Below are positions 47,901 through 58,310 of a stretch of 64,000 nucleotides of DNA, piece after piece. Under the pieces are notes generated by a model. The model ran no database searches, was not told the DNA's origin, and worked only from the letters and a program-made list of their open reading frames with translations. The translations under genes and the position numbers were made by a program. Source of the DNA: Scortum barcoo (taxonomy: Eukaryota > Chordata > Actinopteri > Centrarchiformes > Terapontidae); the NCBI GenBank assembly GCA_023238725.1, contig CM041548.1:19551752-19615751 (forward strand), written 5' to 3'. Position 1 is the first letter of the stretch; every line of letters starts with the position of its first letter.

Positions 47901-48078
47901 ACCACCGGCAGACCGTCCCTCTGGTGAACTACTACACAGCGCCAGGGGCCTGCACACGGCCATTGACGCCGCGAAGAGCCCAAACGTCGTCTTCGCCTCT
48001 ATCGTAGCTGCCTTCTCCGCCGCCATGGAAACCCCCGTCCGTGCCACCGCCTGTAAAGACCAAGTGTTCTTCATTTAA
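38903..48078 (+). CDS. ak2: Adenylate kinase 2, mitochondrial; last exon carries a 2-nt insertion
   Basis: Catalyses ATP + AMP to 2 ADP in the mitochondrial intermembrane space. Coding exons: 38903-39001, 41915-42040, 42676-42786, 43545-43639, 45659-45731, 47831-48078, all GT-AG. Exon 1 has the P-loop GPPGAGKGTQ. Exon 2 has the AMP-binding segment HLATGDMLRAM. Exon 3 has GFLLDGFPRT. Exons 4-6 give the LID region from RRICGRLIHQPSGRSYHEEF to GEPLIRRSDDN. In exon 6 an extra AC near 47,936 shifts the frame and ends translation at TAG 48005-48007 (226 aa, 23 aberrant residues). The other frame downstream carries the conserved C-terminal region (IDAAKSPNVVFASIVAAFS) to TAA 48076-48078, giving about 249 aa without the insertion. 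AK2 is a conserved housekeeping gene, so an assembly error is the likeliest cause. Confidence 0.9.
39011..39250 (+). repeat. Minisatellite in AK2 intron 1
   Basis: About 20 imperfect units of roughly 10 bp (GCTAACTGAG and variants such as GCTAGCTGTG and TTAGCTGTCAG) start ten bases after the exon 1 donor. Some variants read GAGGTAAGTG and resemble 5' splice sites. Confidence 0.85.
39251..40174. other. AK2 intron 1, AT-rich segment
   Basis: No gene is seen. From 40,067 the sequence matches the duplicate at 24,438. Confidence 0.55.
40175..40405 (-). mobile_element. LINE fragment in AK2 intron 1
   Basis: The same C-terminal reverse transcriptase remnant as at 24,741-24,970 (KSYKYLGVHLNNNLDWSDNT on the minus strand). 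The reading frame decays after about 25 residues. Confidence 0.65.
40560..41035 (-). other. Diverged inverted copy of the spliced-transcript promoter/exon module
   Basis: Read on the minus strand, 40,960-41,030 resembles the CCAAT-containing promoter at 2510-2575, including AACCAATCAGA and TCAAAACAACC. 40,790-40,850 resembles exon 1 around 2755-2815 (GAAGAAAAG...CTAAA...AAGGATC). An 87-codon Lys-rich frame (40,656-40,919) overlaps it. It could be a relative or the source of the module in the lectin cluster. Confidence 0.4.
41036..41914. other. AK2 intron 1, 3' part
   Basis: Contains a T homopolymer at about 41,221-41,239. No gene is seen. Confidence 0.6.
42041..42675. other. AK2 intron 2
   Basis: No gene or recognisable repeat apart from a short GT tract near 42,609-42,620. 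Confidence 0.6.
42930..43110. repeat. Dispersed fish repeat in AK2 intron 3
   Basis: Contains GAGCCAGGCTAGCTATTTCC and TGCTAAGCTAAGCTAA, a sequence I recognise as dispersed in spiny-rayed fish genomes. A second copy lies in inverse or diverged context at 58,160-58,310. Confidence 0.5.
43111..43544. other. AK2 intron 3, remainder
   Basis: No gene is seen. Confidence 0.55.
43640..45658. other. AK2 intron 4
   Basis: No further gene is recognised; a pyrimidine-rich tract precedes the exon 5 acceptor. Confidence 0.55.
45838..46367. mobile_element. MITE-like palindromic element in AK2 intron 5
   Basis: The ends are a perfect 11-bp inverted repeat, ACTAATGGCGC / GCGCCATTAGT, followed by imperfect inverted homology further inward (CTACTCGACCGA against TCGAGCCGAGTAG). 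About 530 bp, GC-richer than its flanks, no transposase. A target duplication is not evident, so the superfamily is left open. Confidence 0.65.
46368..47830. other. AK2 intron 5, remainder
   Basis: No gene is seen. The overlapping frames at 47,350-47,644 on both strands lack a recognisable domain. Confidence 0.5.
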
Positions 48079-49008
48079 AAACCCTTTCCATCCTTCCTAT
48101 CCCCTCCAACGGGCTCCTCTTTCCCTCAAGGGTGGAGATTACACAAGAGTTGATCAAGTGTCACAGTGGCAACAAAATGTAACTTTACGAGGTGTAAACA
48201 TGGAGGAAGGAGACCCGTGTGGCATCATCAGTTCAAGAAATTCACAATGTTCCACCAGTTTGATCCCTGTTGTAGAAACAGAAAGGATTTTAAGTTGCAT
48301 TTTTGTTCCTCTTCATTACAAAATCAAGTCTGAGAGAGAACAAGCCGACATATAAATGATCTATAACCGCTAAACAAACTGATGCTTAGCACGATGCTGC
48401 TGCTTTTGCTGCTCACCTGAATAGAAATGAGGTTTAAGGTTTTGACATTTAGCAGAGCAGGATGCCTTGCACGTTTCTTGACATGCTTTTCACCAGAAGG
48501 TGTTTGAAAATATTGACGCTTGTTGCATATTGTTTGCCCTCGCTGGACAGGTTTGCTCTTGTTTAATCGATTACTTTGTCCTTTTCTTCCCCTCAGTGTC
48601 TGATTCTTGTGCGCATACAGTAAATGTCCTGTTTTTCCTATTAGCTATATTTCTTACTCTTGTTTCCTTAAAGCTAGAAAACAAATTGGGAGCATCACAC
48701 GCATTGTCCGAACTTCAACTGGATTTTATTTCTCAAATTGGTTTTAATTTGTTGCATTTAGAGAGAGAACCAAAGCTGCTGGTTTTTAATGGCGTCAGTC
48801 TGGACGGAAAAGAACAGAAAGAAAAGAACAGAAAACAGAAAAAAAAAATCTACTAGCTCTTGAATTAATTTGTCATTAATTTGCTAAAAAGCCAAATTAA
48901 TGAACCCTGAAATTCAAAATGTGTAATTTGCACAGCTGAGCTCATGGAGGCAAGTGAGGTACTTAAAGACCTGTAGAGCCTGTTTGCTGCTATTTGCGTG
49001 AAAAACGG

Positions 49009-49042
49009 CACATTTGACTGAGTTATGACTCAGTCAAATGTG
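49009..49042. repeat. Perfect hairpin, 15-bp arms, 4-base loop
   Basis: Arms 49,009-49,023 and 49,028-49,042 around TATG, in the probable AK2 3'UTR. Each arm ends in an AP-1-like GACTGAGT/ACTCAGTC. Confidence 0.8.
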
Positions 49043-49161
49043 AACATGCGCATGACATAATGACACATATTGTTAGATTCAACATGAGTTGCACTTTCAG
49101 AGGGCATCATTATCCTTACGCCCACTGCAAATTAATGTCTATAAATTCAGTTAGATATCAT

Positions 49162-49167
49162 AATAAA
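49162..49167 (+). terminator. Candidate AK2 poly(A) signal
   Basis: AATAAA, the first canonical signal after the AK2 stop on the plus strand, about 1.1 kb downstream. Confidence 0.45.
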
Positions 49168-49175
49168 GGGTACCC

Positions 49176-52100
49176 ATGGTATCAGACTTTGAAGAATCCT
49201 GTTCTATAAAGGCTGACATTAGAAGAGGGAAATGTTGTCGTTTATAAGAAAATCTGTTTGATGCTTTTCTCTCAGACCTCCAGCTCACCACTGAAGTGAT
49301 CAGTCAGGAGGTTCAAGTGATGCCTCTGTTACTGTCCAGTGGAGACGTTTCCTCTGAATCTCATCCAGGACAAACTTTTCTTCCTTCCTTTTTTCATCCT
49401 TCCTCAGTTTAACCAGCTGTCTTCTCCTCCTCGTACTGCTCCTCCTCGGCTCTCTGCACTGCTCTCACTCTCCCGGACTCCACTGATGACCTTTTGGATG
49501 TTTGAGAGACTGCGCTGGTTTAAAATTAACTCAGCGTTTTATTGATACGGCTAATTGCTAAATCAATATGCACTTTACTGTGAAACAGACTGTACGGTGT
49601 CTCCACTGAAGTAGTTTAATCATTCCTGTCATCCTAACCGGTGTGTGACTTCAGCTCAGTGTGGCTCAGCATCATCACTGTTTTAACCAAGTTTTGGTTA
49701 CAATATGCCGTGGTAATTTTCTTCTTTTATAGTGTGATTTCCTGTTCGCCTATTCTGGAACTTATTAGAGCGAACGATTATTAAATTTCTCTGTTAAATC
49801 TGTTTCAGGATCAGAACCAGTGAGAGTGCCAAATATTTTTCACACAGAAAAGTTTTTTTTTTTTTTTAATTCATTGTTCATGTTAGTGATAATGGACGTG
49901 TAAAGAGGAAATGACTATTGGAATATGATCAAGACCAAGCTGTAAATATAATGTGGAAAAGATGACGTCTACAGTGAAGAGCAGTGATAATCAACATTAA
50001 TCATATCACAATGTGAACGCTTGCTCGGAGTCATCTTTGGCCACAACAGGCAGCTGTCTTTAGCATCAAAATATATGGTGAATATAGAGGAGCATGGAGC
50101 AGCTAAAGAGCCATATATTTCTTTCAGGAGGTGGCGGAGACCAAACCTGGAGTCAAAAGAGTAAATATTGGCCTTACATTCATCAGAGGACACAAACTTG
50201 ACATGGTCATGTTGTTGCATAATCGCTAAATGGATAAATAACTTGAAAGGTGAATGTCATGTGAATGCTGTGTTGTTTGTTTCTGTTACCCCAAAGTGAC
50301 CAAAAATGATTATTGCAGGGTTTAATTAGCATTGACATGACCAAAAAATATTGCACTGACTGAATTATTTAATACCAAAATGATGTGACAGAAGACCGGA
50401 GCAACGTTTCTGTACATTTCATGCATGCTAGTCTTTAAAAAAAGGCTTGTTACAAAAAGTACTGTTGGTCATTTTATTTCGAAGCTTAAGCACTTGTTGA
50501 AGAACTTTTTATAAAGTTACATGGATCTAATATGAAGTCTGTTTTTTAAATGTGTGAAAACAAACATTTCCCAAAGTGTTCCGAGGCCGGCTGGACTGAC
50601 GTATTTTCAGACTGACGTAAATTAAGTAATTTATCAGGACACTTTAAGATAAAGGTAGTCGATGTTTTGTGTGCAGACTCGCACTGACATCACAGTTTGT
50701 GTGAAGTGAGCTGGATCAAAGAGAAACACTGAAGGACGTCGGTCGCTCAAACCTTGTTTTGAATTCGGCCTTTTGTTTCTTTTGCTCCCAAAGGTGTCCT
50801 CCTTACGTCTTTCTTTTTGTTCCACAGGATTGTACTCTGGGTCTTTTTGGCTTAATATGTTTGATTCCATAGAAATACTCTTGATATTAACTGGCACGGT
50901 GGGAGTTGTGGAAAAAATCTAAAATTAATATTAAACAACAAACTCTGCCTCTGAACGCTCCTGTGGCATTGGGCGTTTGTGTGTTCGTCCTTGAATCCTC
51001 TGCTCCTCCTTGACCTATTAGCGTCCTCCCGGCTCTGTAGTCACCTGGTGTTTGTGTTTGGTGGAAACATTTTGCATGCAGACGGTGTCGCCCACACTTT
51101 CCCTTGAATACTGATGTGCTTCTATCCTCCGGGGGTTGTTGTAATGAAAAACAATAGCAGATGTTCAGCAGTCCCAGTGGGCAGATTTCGGTCTTTTATT
51201 CAGCTCAACCAAACAATTTCATGCTAAATTTCTTTTAATATCCTTTCCTCTGCTCGATGATGCCCTGGTGCCTTTTTTATTCATCGCTTTTTGAAAGCTG
51301 TGGATGTATAGATTTAGAAATTAAACCTGTTTTGTTCAGCCCTAAACGAATGTGACTTTTGAATGTGGACTTTTAAGTGAATGCTGGCACAGTAATTGTA
51401 CTCAAAGATGGACTGGACTTTTTTTTTTTTGTTTTTTTTTTGTCCGCTTCTCTTGACACTTCATGTAAATGACCAAGTAAGAATTTGAAGTCATGTTGTC
51501 TTTAATTCACCCCAAACTTTTCTTCCCCTCTCTCTCTTCCTTGTCTTCCAGCTGGTTGAATCCTGAGCTGCTCCATTCCCACCGAGGCGAAGGATTGGAG
51601 TTGGCAAAAAGATGTCTTGAGGGTGGACAGACGAAAGGGAGGGAGGAGGGAGGGAGGGAGGAGAGGGGGGAGACAATGGAGGGAAACCATTAGGCATAAG
51701 TTAAAGTTAATTCTGCGGTACTGTGAGGCTTTTAAGTTGTCAGCACATTTCTTTCAGTAAATTGTGAGCAGGACGAGAAAAGCAAACTTATTGTCATTCC
51801 CCATATTTCCCCTTCAAATAAATCATGCTTTCCTACAATCACAACTTTGTGTGTACATTGTGTGTATTTTTTTTTTTTTTGTTTTAGAGACATATTAAGG
51901 ATTAAAATATGGTGTCTGATTACATGATTTAGGCCTTCTGTGAAATATATTAGACAAATGCAGAGACTGAAGAAAGGATGTTCATTAAGAGGAATTTTTA
52001 ACACTAGTTAATTAGTCCAAAAATGACACAAGGATAGATGTTTGTTTATCACATTTCAACAACAAGCCAGGTAGATATTCTTCACATAAACAAGGCTGAA

Positions 52101-53085
52101 TTCTCACCAACCAGGCAAATACAACAACCCTCTGTTCAATATGTGTCGTTATTTGGTAATTAATTACGTGCAGATTTGCAGGAAGTGTGTTTTCCTTTAA
52201 AAAAACTAAAAAAGCCCTTTCATTAAGTTGCCTCAAAGTAACGTAAACATGGTTGGTTTCTGAGTCTTTGTGCGAAACAAAATGAAGCTGCCGTCTACGG
52301 TGTGTCGTCTTAAATGTTGTCTGAAAGGGCCCAGCAGCAGCTTTTGGTTTCAAACAAATTAATCCAGTCCGTGTATAATGGGAGAGATTAAAATAAAACA
52401 CAAGGTAATATAGAAACAGAGAAACAATTAAAACAAAATAGATTAAAAAAAATATTGAAGGAAAATAAAGCTGAGGAGAACTCTGCTTAGGGGCCAAAGT
52501 CTTTAATCAGGTGTTTTTTATTTATGTATTTATTTATTTTGTTTTAGAGCAACAAGTCACAAATTTGTCTCTTTCAGTCAACGAGACCCCATCAGAAGCT
52601 ACTTCATTTCTTTGACCCTGTGACTCCGTTCACTACTAAAATTATACAAAAGTCAGGATGAATGTATGAGATGAGAATTATGTAATAACATAATTTAATA
52701 TATATATATATATATATTTCCTTTTTTACCCTATGTATGTATATAAATAACTACACATATATAGGGTAAAAAAGGAAATCTTTAACAGTACAAAGGATGC
52801 TGAAATAAATATTATTACTCCAACAGGTAGCTTTATAAAAAAAGAAATATTTTGACATGATAGTATATAATTAAAAAAAAAACTATTTAAACTGAGAATT
52901 TCTGATTTACAGGTTTGGTGGATGAATATTTCCTCCATCATTGTGAAGTAAAGTTGAAGTTTACTTGGGGGGGGGGTCCTAGATGATGTTGTTCCCTTGA
53001 CAACAGAATATCAGAATAATGTCTGCCTTCTGATTGGCTGATGATCGATAACAGATATCTGTTTGTTTGTTTTCATCTGATGTTT

Positions 53086-53087
<2 letters not shown>
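49176..53087. other. Intergenic region
   Basis: No exon is recognised. Contains T homopolymers (49,853-49,867; 51,420-51,441), a GGGA-rich stretch at 51,635-51,670, a TA microsatellite at 52,698-52,717 and the hairpin at 52,717. The short frames are compositional. Confidence 0.5.
52717..52779. repeat. Inverted repeat beside TA microsatellite
   Basis: Arms of about 19 bp (including CCTTTTTTACCCTAT and its complement ATAGGGTAAAAAAGG) separated by about 25 AT-rich bases, directly after a TA repeat. Either a short MITE remnant or a fold-back. Confidence 0.75.

Positions 53088-53136
<49 letters not shown>
53088..53136. repeat. (CA)n microsatellite
   Basis: About 24 uninterrupted CA units immediately upstream of the CpG-rich promoter at 53.14 kb. 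Confidence 0.95.
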
Positions 53137-53138
<2 letters not shown>

Positions 53139-53210
53139 CACGGGGGAGGGGTTTCCGTAGTGTGGACGGCGTGACGTCACCGACCGGGGCTTTCCTCAAT
53201 GACGTCAGAG
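53137..53210 (+). promoter_or_regulatory. CpG-rich promoter with two CRE palindromes
   Basis: Two perfect TGACGTCA sites (53,172-53,179 and 53,200-53,207), 28 bp apart, within GC-rich sequence that contrasts with the AT-rich surroundings. This is the canonical CREB/ATF site, so a cAMP-responsive or constitutive CRE promoter is inferred. Confidence 0.6.
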
Positions 53211-53473
53211 GGCAGGGAGACAGGGAGAGCTGCGGAGATTACGCGGAGTTTCAGCGCTGCTCTCCGGGGGCGCAGGAGGACCAGAGGCCGCCAAGAGAAC
53301 CAGGAGCCCCGCCGAGCCCGAGAGAGGAGAGCCGCGGCCGGAGGAGCAGCCCCCAGCCCGCCGTCCAGACACCAGGGAGGCACCAGGGGAGAGAGGAGGA
53401 GGAGGAGGAGGAGGAGGTGTCCGCCGCATCGCTCCCCAGCCTCTCCTGCCGAAGAGATCCGCTCCTGAGCAGG
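53211..53473 (+). other. Probable 5'UTR exon of an unidentified gene
   Basis: GC-rich, purine-rich sequence ending with a strong donor (CAGG followed by GTGAGTG at 53,474). The frames open on both strands look like products of GC composition; none contains a known domain. The next exon is not found in the window, so the first intron would exceed 10 kb. The gene's identity cannot be read from here. Confidence 0.5.
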
Positions 53474-56400
53474 GTGAGTGTTTGTCCGAGGGCTTAAAGA
53501 GGCTCCACACACTGCCTGGATTAACAGACAAAAAAAAAGGCCACCTCAGAGGGAGTGTTTCTTATTATATGATCATTCCCATGCATGACAGTCACATTAT
53601 GTGCCAAAAAAATGATCACCACAGAGAGGAAGCAGCTCAGATAATAAAACAGCTACAGGAGGCAGAGAGAGATGAGTGTCTGTGAAATAATCCCAAAGTA
53701 CAGAAACAAAATGTCTCCAGCTTCAGTCCAGTCATTGTCCAAGTCATCAGGATGTCTGAGACTTCAAAAAAATCCTTCCTCTGGCTTTCCCTTTAAAAAA
53801 CATTCCTGTCTGCTCCGCCACTCCCTGGCCACTGTTTGGGCCGAGGACGTGATGTATCTTCCTGTGAGGAAAAGATAAAAAAAAAAAAAAACATGCATTA
53901 TTATAGATTTTATAAAGAGAGCTGGAGGAACAGGCGGTGCACATCAGGACAGAGGAGATGTTACAGCGTACTGTGAACACTGCTCACAGGGATGTTTTAT
54001 GAATTTTTGGGGGATTTATTTGTGTTGGAGGCCAGATTTTGTTAACACGCTTACTCAGGGTGGAGAAGGTGTGGTGAAATTTACCAGCAGGGAAATGTTT
54101 TTGTGAAGAGATAACTCACAAAAGGTGGGTTTAATGTTCATATTTGGTTGTAAAAATAGCTGAAATGTTCAATATTTGTAAGAATCTGGGTAAAGAAATG
54201 TGTTTTTAAACTCTTAATATAAAAGCAACTTATATTAACCTTCACTTGTCTCATAAACTGAGTCTTTTAAACTGTAAATTAAATATCTGTAATTGTGATT
54301 TTTAGTGTATAATTGGTCCAGTTTTCATATTGTTGTGTTGATATTGAGAAGTGAGTCTTAAGTGGTGGATTTGTTCAGATATAACAGGTGACGGGTGGGT
54401 AATTTTCCAGCAAATACTCATCATAAAGGTTTGTTTTGGATAGGAAATGAGCCGCTCGGAGTGTTTTGATCGACTGAAAAGAAACAGCAAACGCGCTCTC
54501 TGTGACAAATATCTTATCTGATCCCGTCTGAAGTGTCCTGACGCAGTGAGACCCACCAGCTGCTGCTCCTTTTGAGCCGAAATAAACAGGCTTTCTGTCA
54601 TAATCTGAACTGGCACTCAGCAGTAAACACAGATACATTAGATTATCTTAGAAAAGAAGAGTGTTGTCATAGTTTTATAATGAAAATGATCGTTCACATC
54701 TGGCAGGCGGCACATCTGTTTAATAAAGTCAGATGTGCTGCAGATACGACCCAGATGTCAACACCGAAAGTGCAGGTAAAAAGTTATTTGTGAATGATGC
54801 GACTCTAAACTAACTTTAAAATGTGTGTTTGTTGGCTAAATTCTGCTCAGAGAAGAGACAAACCAAATAATATTGTTTTAAGTCAACTTTGCTTTATAGG
54901 TAAGAAAAATGTAGAGGCTTATCCCTGCAGAGCGTTTAAAATCTGCTACACAAAATCTGTTATAGCTCAAAACTAATATAAATATTTGTCACATCATCTA
55001 TTTTCACAGGCTTGTTGCTGAAGGTATTGATTGATAAACTTAAAACTATGTACTATATTTGGTATTTTAGAAGTGAAAATCCTTCATTAAAAAATAAATA
55101 ATAAACAAATAATAAAACATGCATTTCTCAAGATTCAATACATGGAGAAGTCTCTGGCTCCCTTATAATATGAATAAGGAAAAGACCACATGTGCAAAAA
55201 GAAAAATAGTATAAATAATATACTTAGTAATAAAATATAGACTTAAAATACAAATAATACAACTAAATAGAGTATATGACTGAAGATAATATACAACAGA
55301 ATACAGAAATACTGTTGTTTACTGTATGTGTACTTTTTTTGAGAAGTGACTCCAACCAGACTTCATTAGAAAAACACCAGATTTTCACAATAGGTGGCAC
55401 ACTTCTTTTGTGGGGAGTGTTTCCTCTCGTTCATCAGACGTGTTTGACGATCACCTCATCCACAGGAGTTTTGGTCTCCCGTGTCATTACGAGGTTCAGG
55501 TTGCAGACAGTAGCTGGGAATTACAATTGTGTCAGACGCAGCGTGTCCGAGTATTATGTGGCTGTTTCCTGCCTGAAACCCGAATCCTCTCATCCACTTT
55601 GTGACTGCTGCTCGCCTCGTCCTCGTCTGTGCAGGCCTCAGTGTGTGTGTGATGGGTGTGTGTTAAGAGGTGGTGTAAAGGGGCGCAGAGGGTTTGCTCT
55701 TTGCGACTGTAACGCCTGCAGGCCTGACATTAAACATCCTGAACACTCCTCTAATTATAGAAGCTGATTCTCTCCACCTCCACTTTCAAGTGCATCACTC
55801 TGGACTCGGCATGCACTCTATGTATATGTGTGTGTGAGTGTGTGTGAGAGTAGGAGAGAAAGAAATGTGTTAATGAGAGTCAGTGGGAAAGAGAGAAAAT
55901 GCTCAAACTCTCCATTTGTTTACCCGTCTGCCTCCCTTTTTCCTGATGGATGGATGGATGGATCATCACCCATCATGAGTGGTTGGATATCAAACCCCCA
56001 TTCTTGAGTGTTGTCCGTAACTGTCCAATAAAGCTGAAACTTTTAATGGATAAAAAATGGTTTTGGGAACTACTTTGATATTGAGGTAACATCAGGACGG
56101 TTTCTAAGAAAAAGTGGGAAAAGAATTTCACTGGTTTAAACTTTTCAAATGTGTCATACTTGTTGGGCTTTGCGTCATTGTCGGGGCAAAACAGCCAATC
56201 TGAAGACATAAATTTGGGCTTCGGAAAATTTAGCACTGTTCTCTGACACCAGCCAAACAGTTGATCGATTAAAAGATGAATACTTTTCAGGTCTTCTTCA
56301 CATGTTTTGTTATCAGATAGTTTCTGTTGAAGTCAGATTTCCATGTAATTCTTGCATGGCTGCTTACGTCAACACCACATCAGTCACTGCTTTGTTTGAG

Positions 56401-58149
56401 GTGACTGTCATTGTGTTTATTGGCATCATCATTCAGCAGACACAGAGCAACATTTTTGGGTCATGTCTCTATTTCATATGTTGAACATAAGTCAAATATT
56501 GACTCTTTGTTTTTGGTCTCCACCATCTCTTACCAGCTGCTAAATGCTCTATATTTTCACCAGCTGTGTCTGTCAGCTGTTTGGTGCTGAGCAGCTGCTG
56601 TATGGTGGGATTTCACAGCATTTGGGCTGCTGAGAGCCAAAACAGTAAAGTTTTGAGCCCCAAGACCAAAACAATCACCTGATTTTATAACTAAGAGCGC
56701 CACAATCATTATTACTGCCACTGGATTACTGATTTATGAAGTTGATTATAGTAGCTTTAAATCTGCATATTTGAATAACATGACAAATACATTCATTTCT
56801 AACAGCAAATAATAGCATAGCTGGAAAATGAGGTTGACAGGGCAGATACTTTAGTTAACTGACTGGTTTGGCCAAATAGGCTCCATCATCTGTGCCAAAA
56901 CTCTGTATTATGTTGACATCAGTATTGAAACAAGTCAAAACAAACAATCAGTAATGTTTGGCCTTTAGCAAAATTTTGGATGATTTTCTTTCGTGACTGC
57001 AAATCAACTTATGTATTAGTCAAAAAAATCCTCCGACTTTGACTCGAATAAGAGTTTTAGTCAGTTGCATTCCTGATAGATGGACGGAGAGGAAGGGAGA
57101 GAGAGATTCAAACACAGTAGTTCTGCAGTACAATGGAAGTGCAGATATGGAAATTGGCCAATTGTGTCGTCCATTTCCACTGAAAAAGGGAGTGTAAACA
57201 CGGGCAGATAACTGATCTTCTCCCACGCACGCATGCACATACATGTTTTAAATATTTTATGCGATTCAAATTCATTTGGTTTCAATTTTTGGGCGTCAAA
57301 GGAAGCTAAAGTCTTGGGGTGAGGCCAGATGTTTTCCACGGGCGAGTATTTTGCGCACACACACACGCTGACAGAAAGTGTTCAGATGATGTCTGAGTGA
57401 CCCGGATTCCTGGGAAGAGCTGGCCGTCGTGTCTGGTTGTCAGGGTGGTTGTTTCCACAGAAGGAAGAAGTGCTTCCATTATCTGTGATATAACTCTATC
57501 AACTCGCCTCCACATGCACACGCCAAAAACCACCCTGCTTACAAAATCGCTGTGTTTCTACAGCAGCTCATGTGGGCGGCCCTACTGTTGGGAAAGTGTT
57601 TCTTGTAGACGTGTGAAATATTGACAGTAAACAGTAAGCACTTCATGTTCAGTGGCTTCAGCTTTATTCAGGTTTTCGTCGGTCTTTTACTGGAAGTGTT
57701 GATTTTCTCGTGGACAAAAAAAATATTAATGAAAGTGAAACGGCTTTGTTTGTTTATGTGGTTTTATGAGTGTCATTTAAATAGTTTGAAACTAAAGAAG
57801 CGTGAACATCTTTCCATGATGATAGATTTACTTGTTCCAACAGGTGCGGCTGATTGTATTTTGCTGTTTGTGTTTGATCATGAGATGTTCTTGAAGATGC
57901 AGTTAAAAACCGTGTGAAAATATTGTCAACATGCTGTACGTGACAAACTCGACATCAGTTAAATTTGATTAATTTCATTTTAACGTCAAAGCGTGGGAGG
58001 TTGTTATGTTGTCAGTGACGCTTATAAAGGTCCTTACATGCCAACACAAAACAAAAGACTCCCTTGTCACAAATCTTTATTTGGGAATAGTCCAACATTT
58101 TAAACTTGAGAGAGATAAATGTTTCTGTAATTACTAAGCCTGTCAGGCG

Positions 58150-58310
58150 CTTGTAGGATGGATTTTGTTACCATTGGAGCGAGCCAGGCTAGCTGTTTCC
58201 CCCCGTTTACAGTCCTTGTGCTAAGCGAAGCTAATGGCCATTTGGATGTAGTTTTATTATAAGCTAACAAACCTGAGTGAGGCATCAATCTTTTCATTTA
58301 AGAGGAAGCT
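58150..58310. repeat. Dispersed fish repeat, second copy
   Basis: Shares GCCAGGCTAGCTGTTTCC and TTGTGCTAAGCGAAGCTAA with the copy in AK2 intron 3 (42,930). Confidence 0.5.

Larger units (their letters stand above)
48079..49175 (+). other. Probable AK2 3'UTR
   Basis: AT-rich sequence after the expected stop, up to the first good AATAAA. The real end cannot be fixed without transcripts; another AATAAA lies at 51,817-51,822. Confidence 0.45.

Noticed and set aside
51491..51697. Three overlapping frames of 62-68 codons
   Set aside because: Low-complexity GGGA-rich stretch open on both strands; a possible acceptor near 51,551 alone is not enough to call an exon.
52012..52497. 161-codon minus-strand frame
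   Set aside because: No domain, no splice context, composition like the surrounding intergenic DNA.
53011..53199. 62-codon minus-strand frame with a Val-Cys repeat
   Set aside because: Translation of the CA microsatellite.
53162..53531. Overlapping open frames of 89-111 codons on both strands
   Set aside because: Product of GC-rich, stop-poor composition; they disagree with each other, have low complexity (poly-Glu, poly-Arg, poly-Pro, poly-Leu) and no domain.
55276..55767. 163-codon plus-strand frame
   Set aside because: Runs through simple-repeat-like and AT-rich sequence; no recognisable domain or conserved motif.
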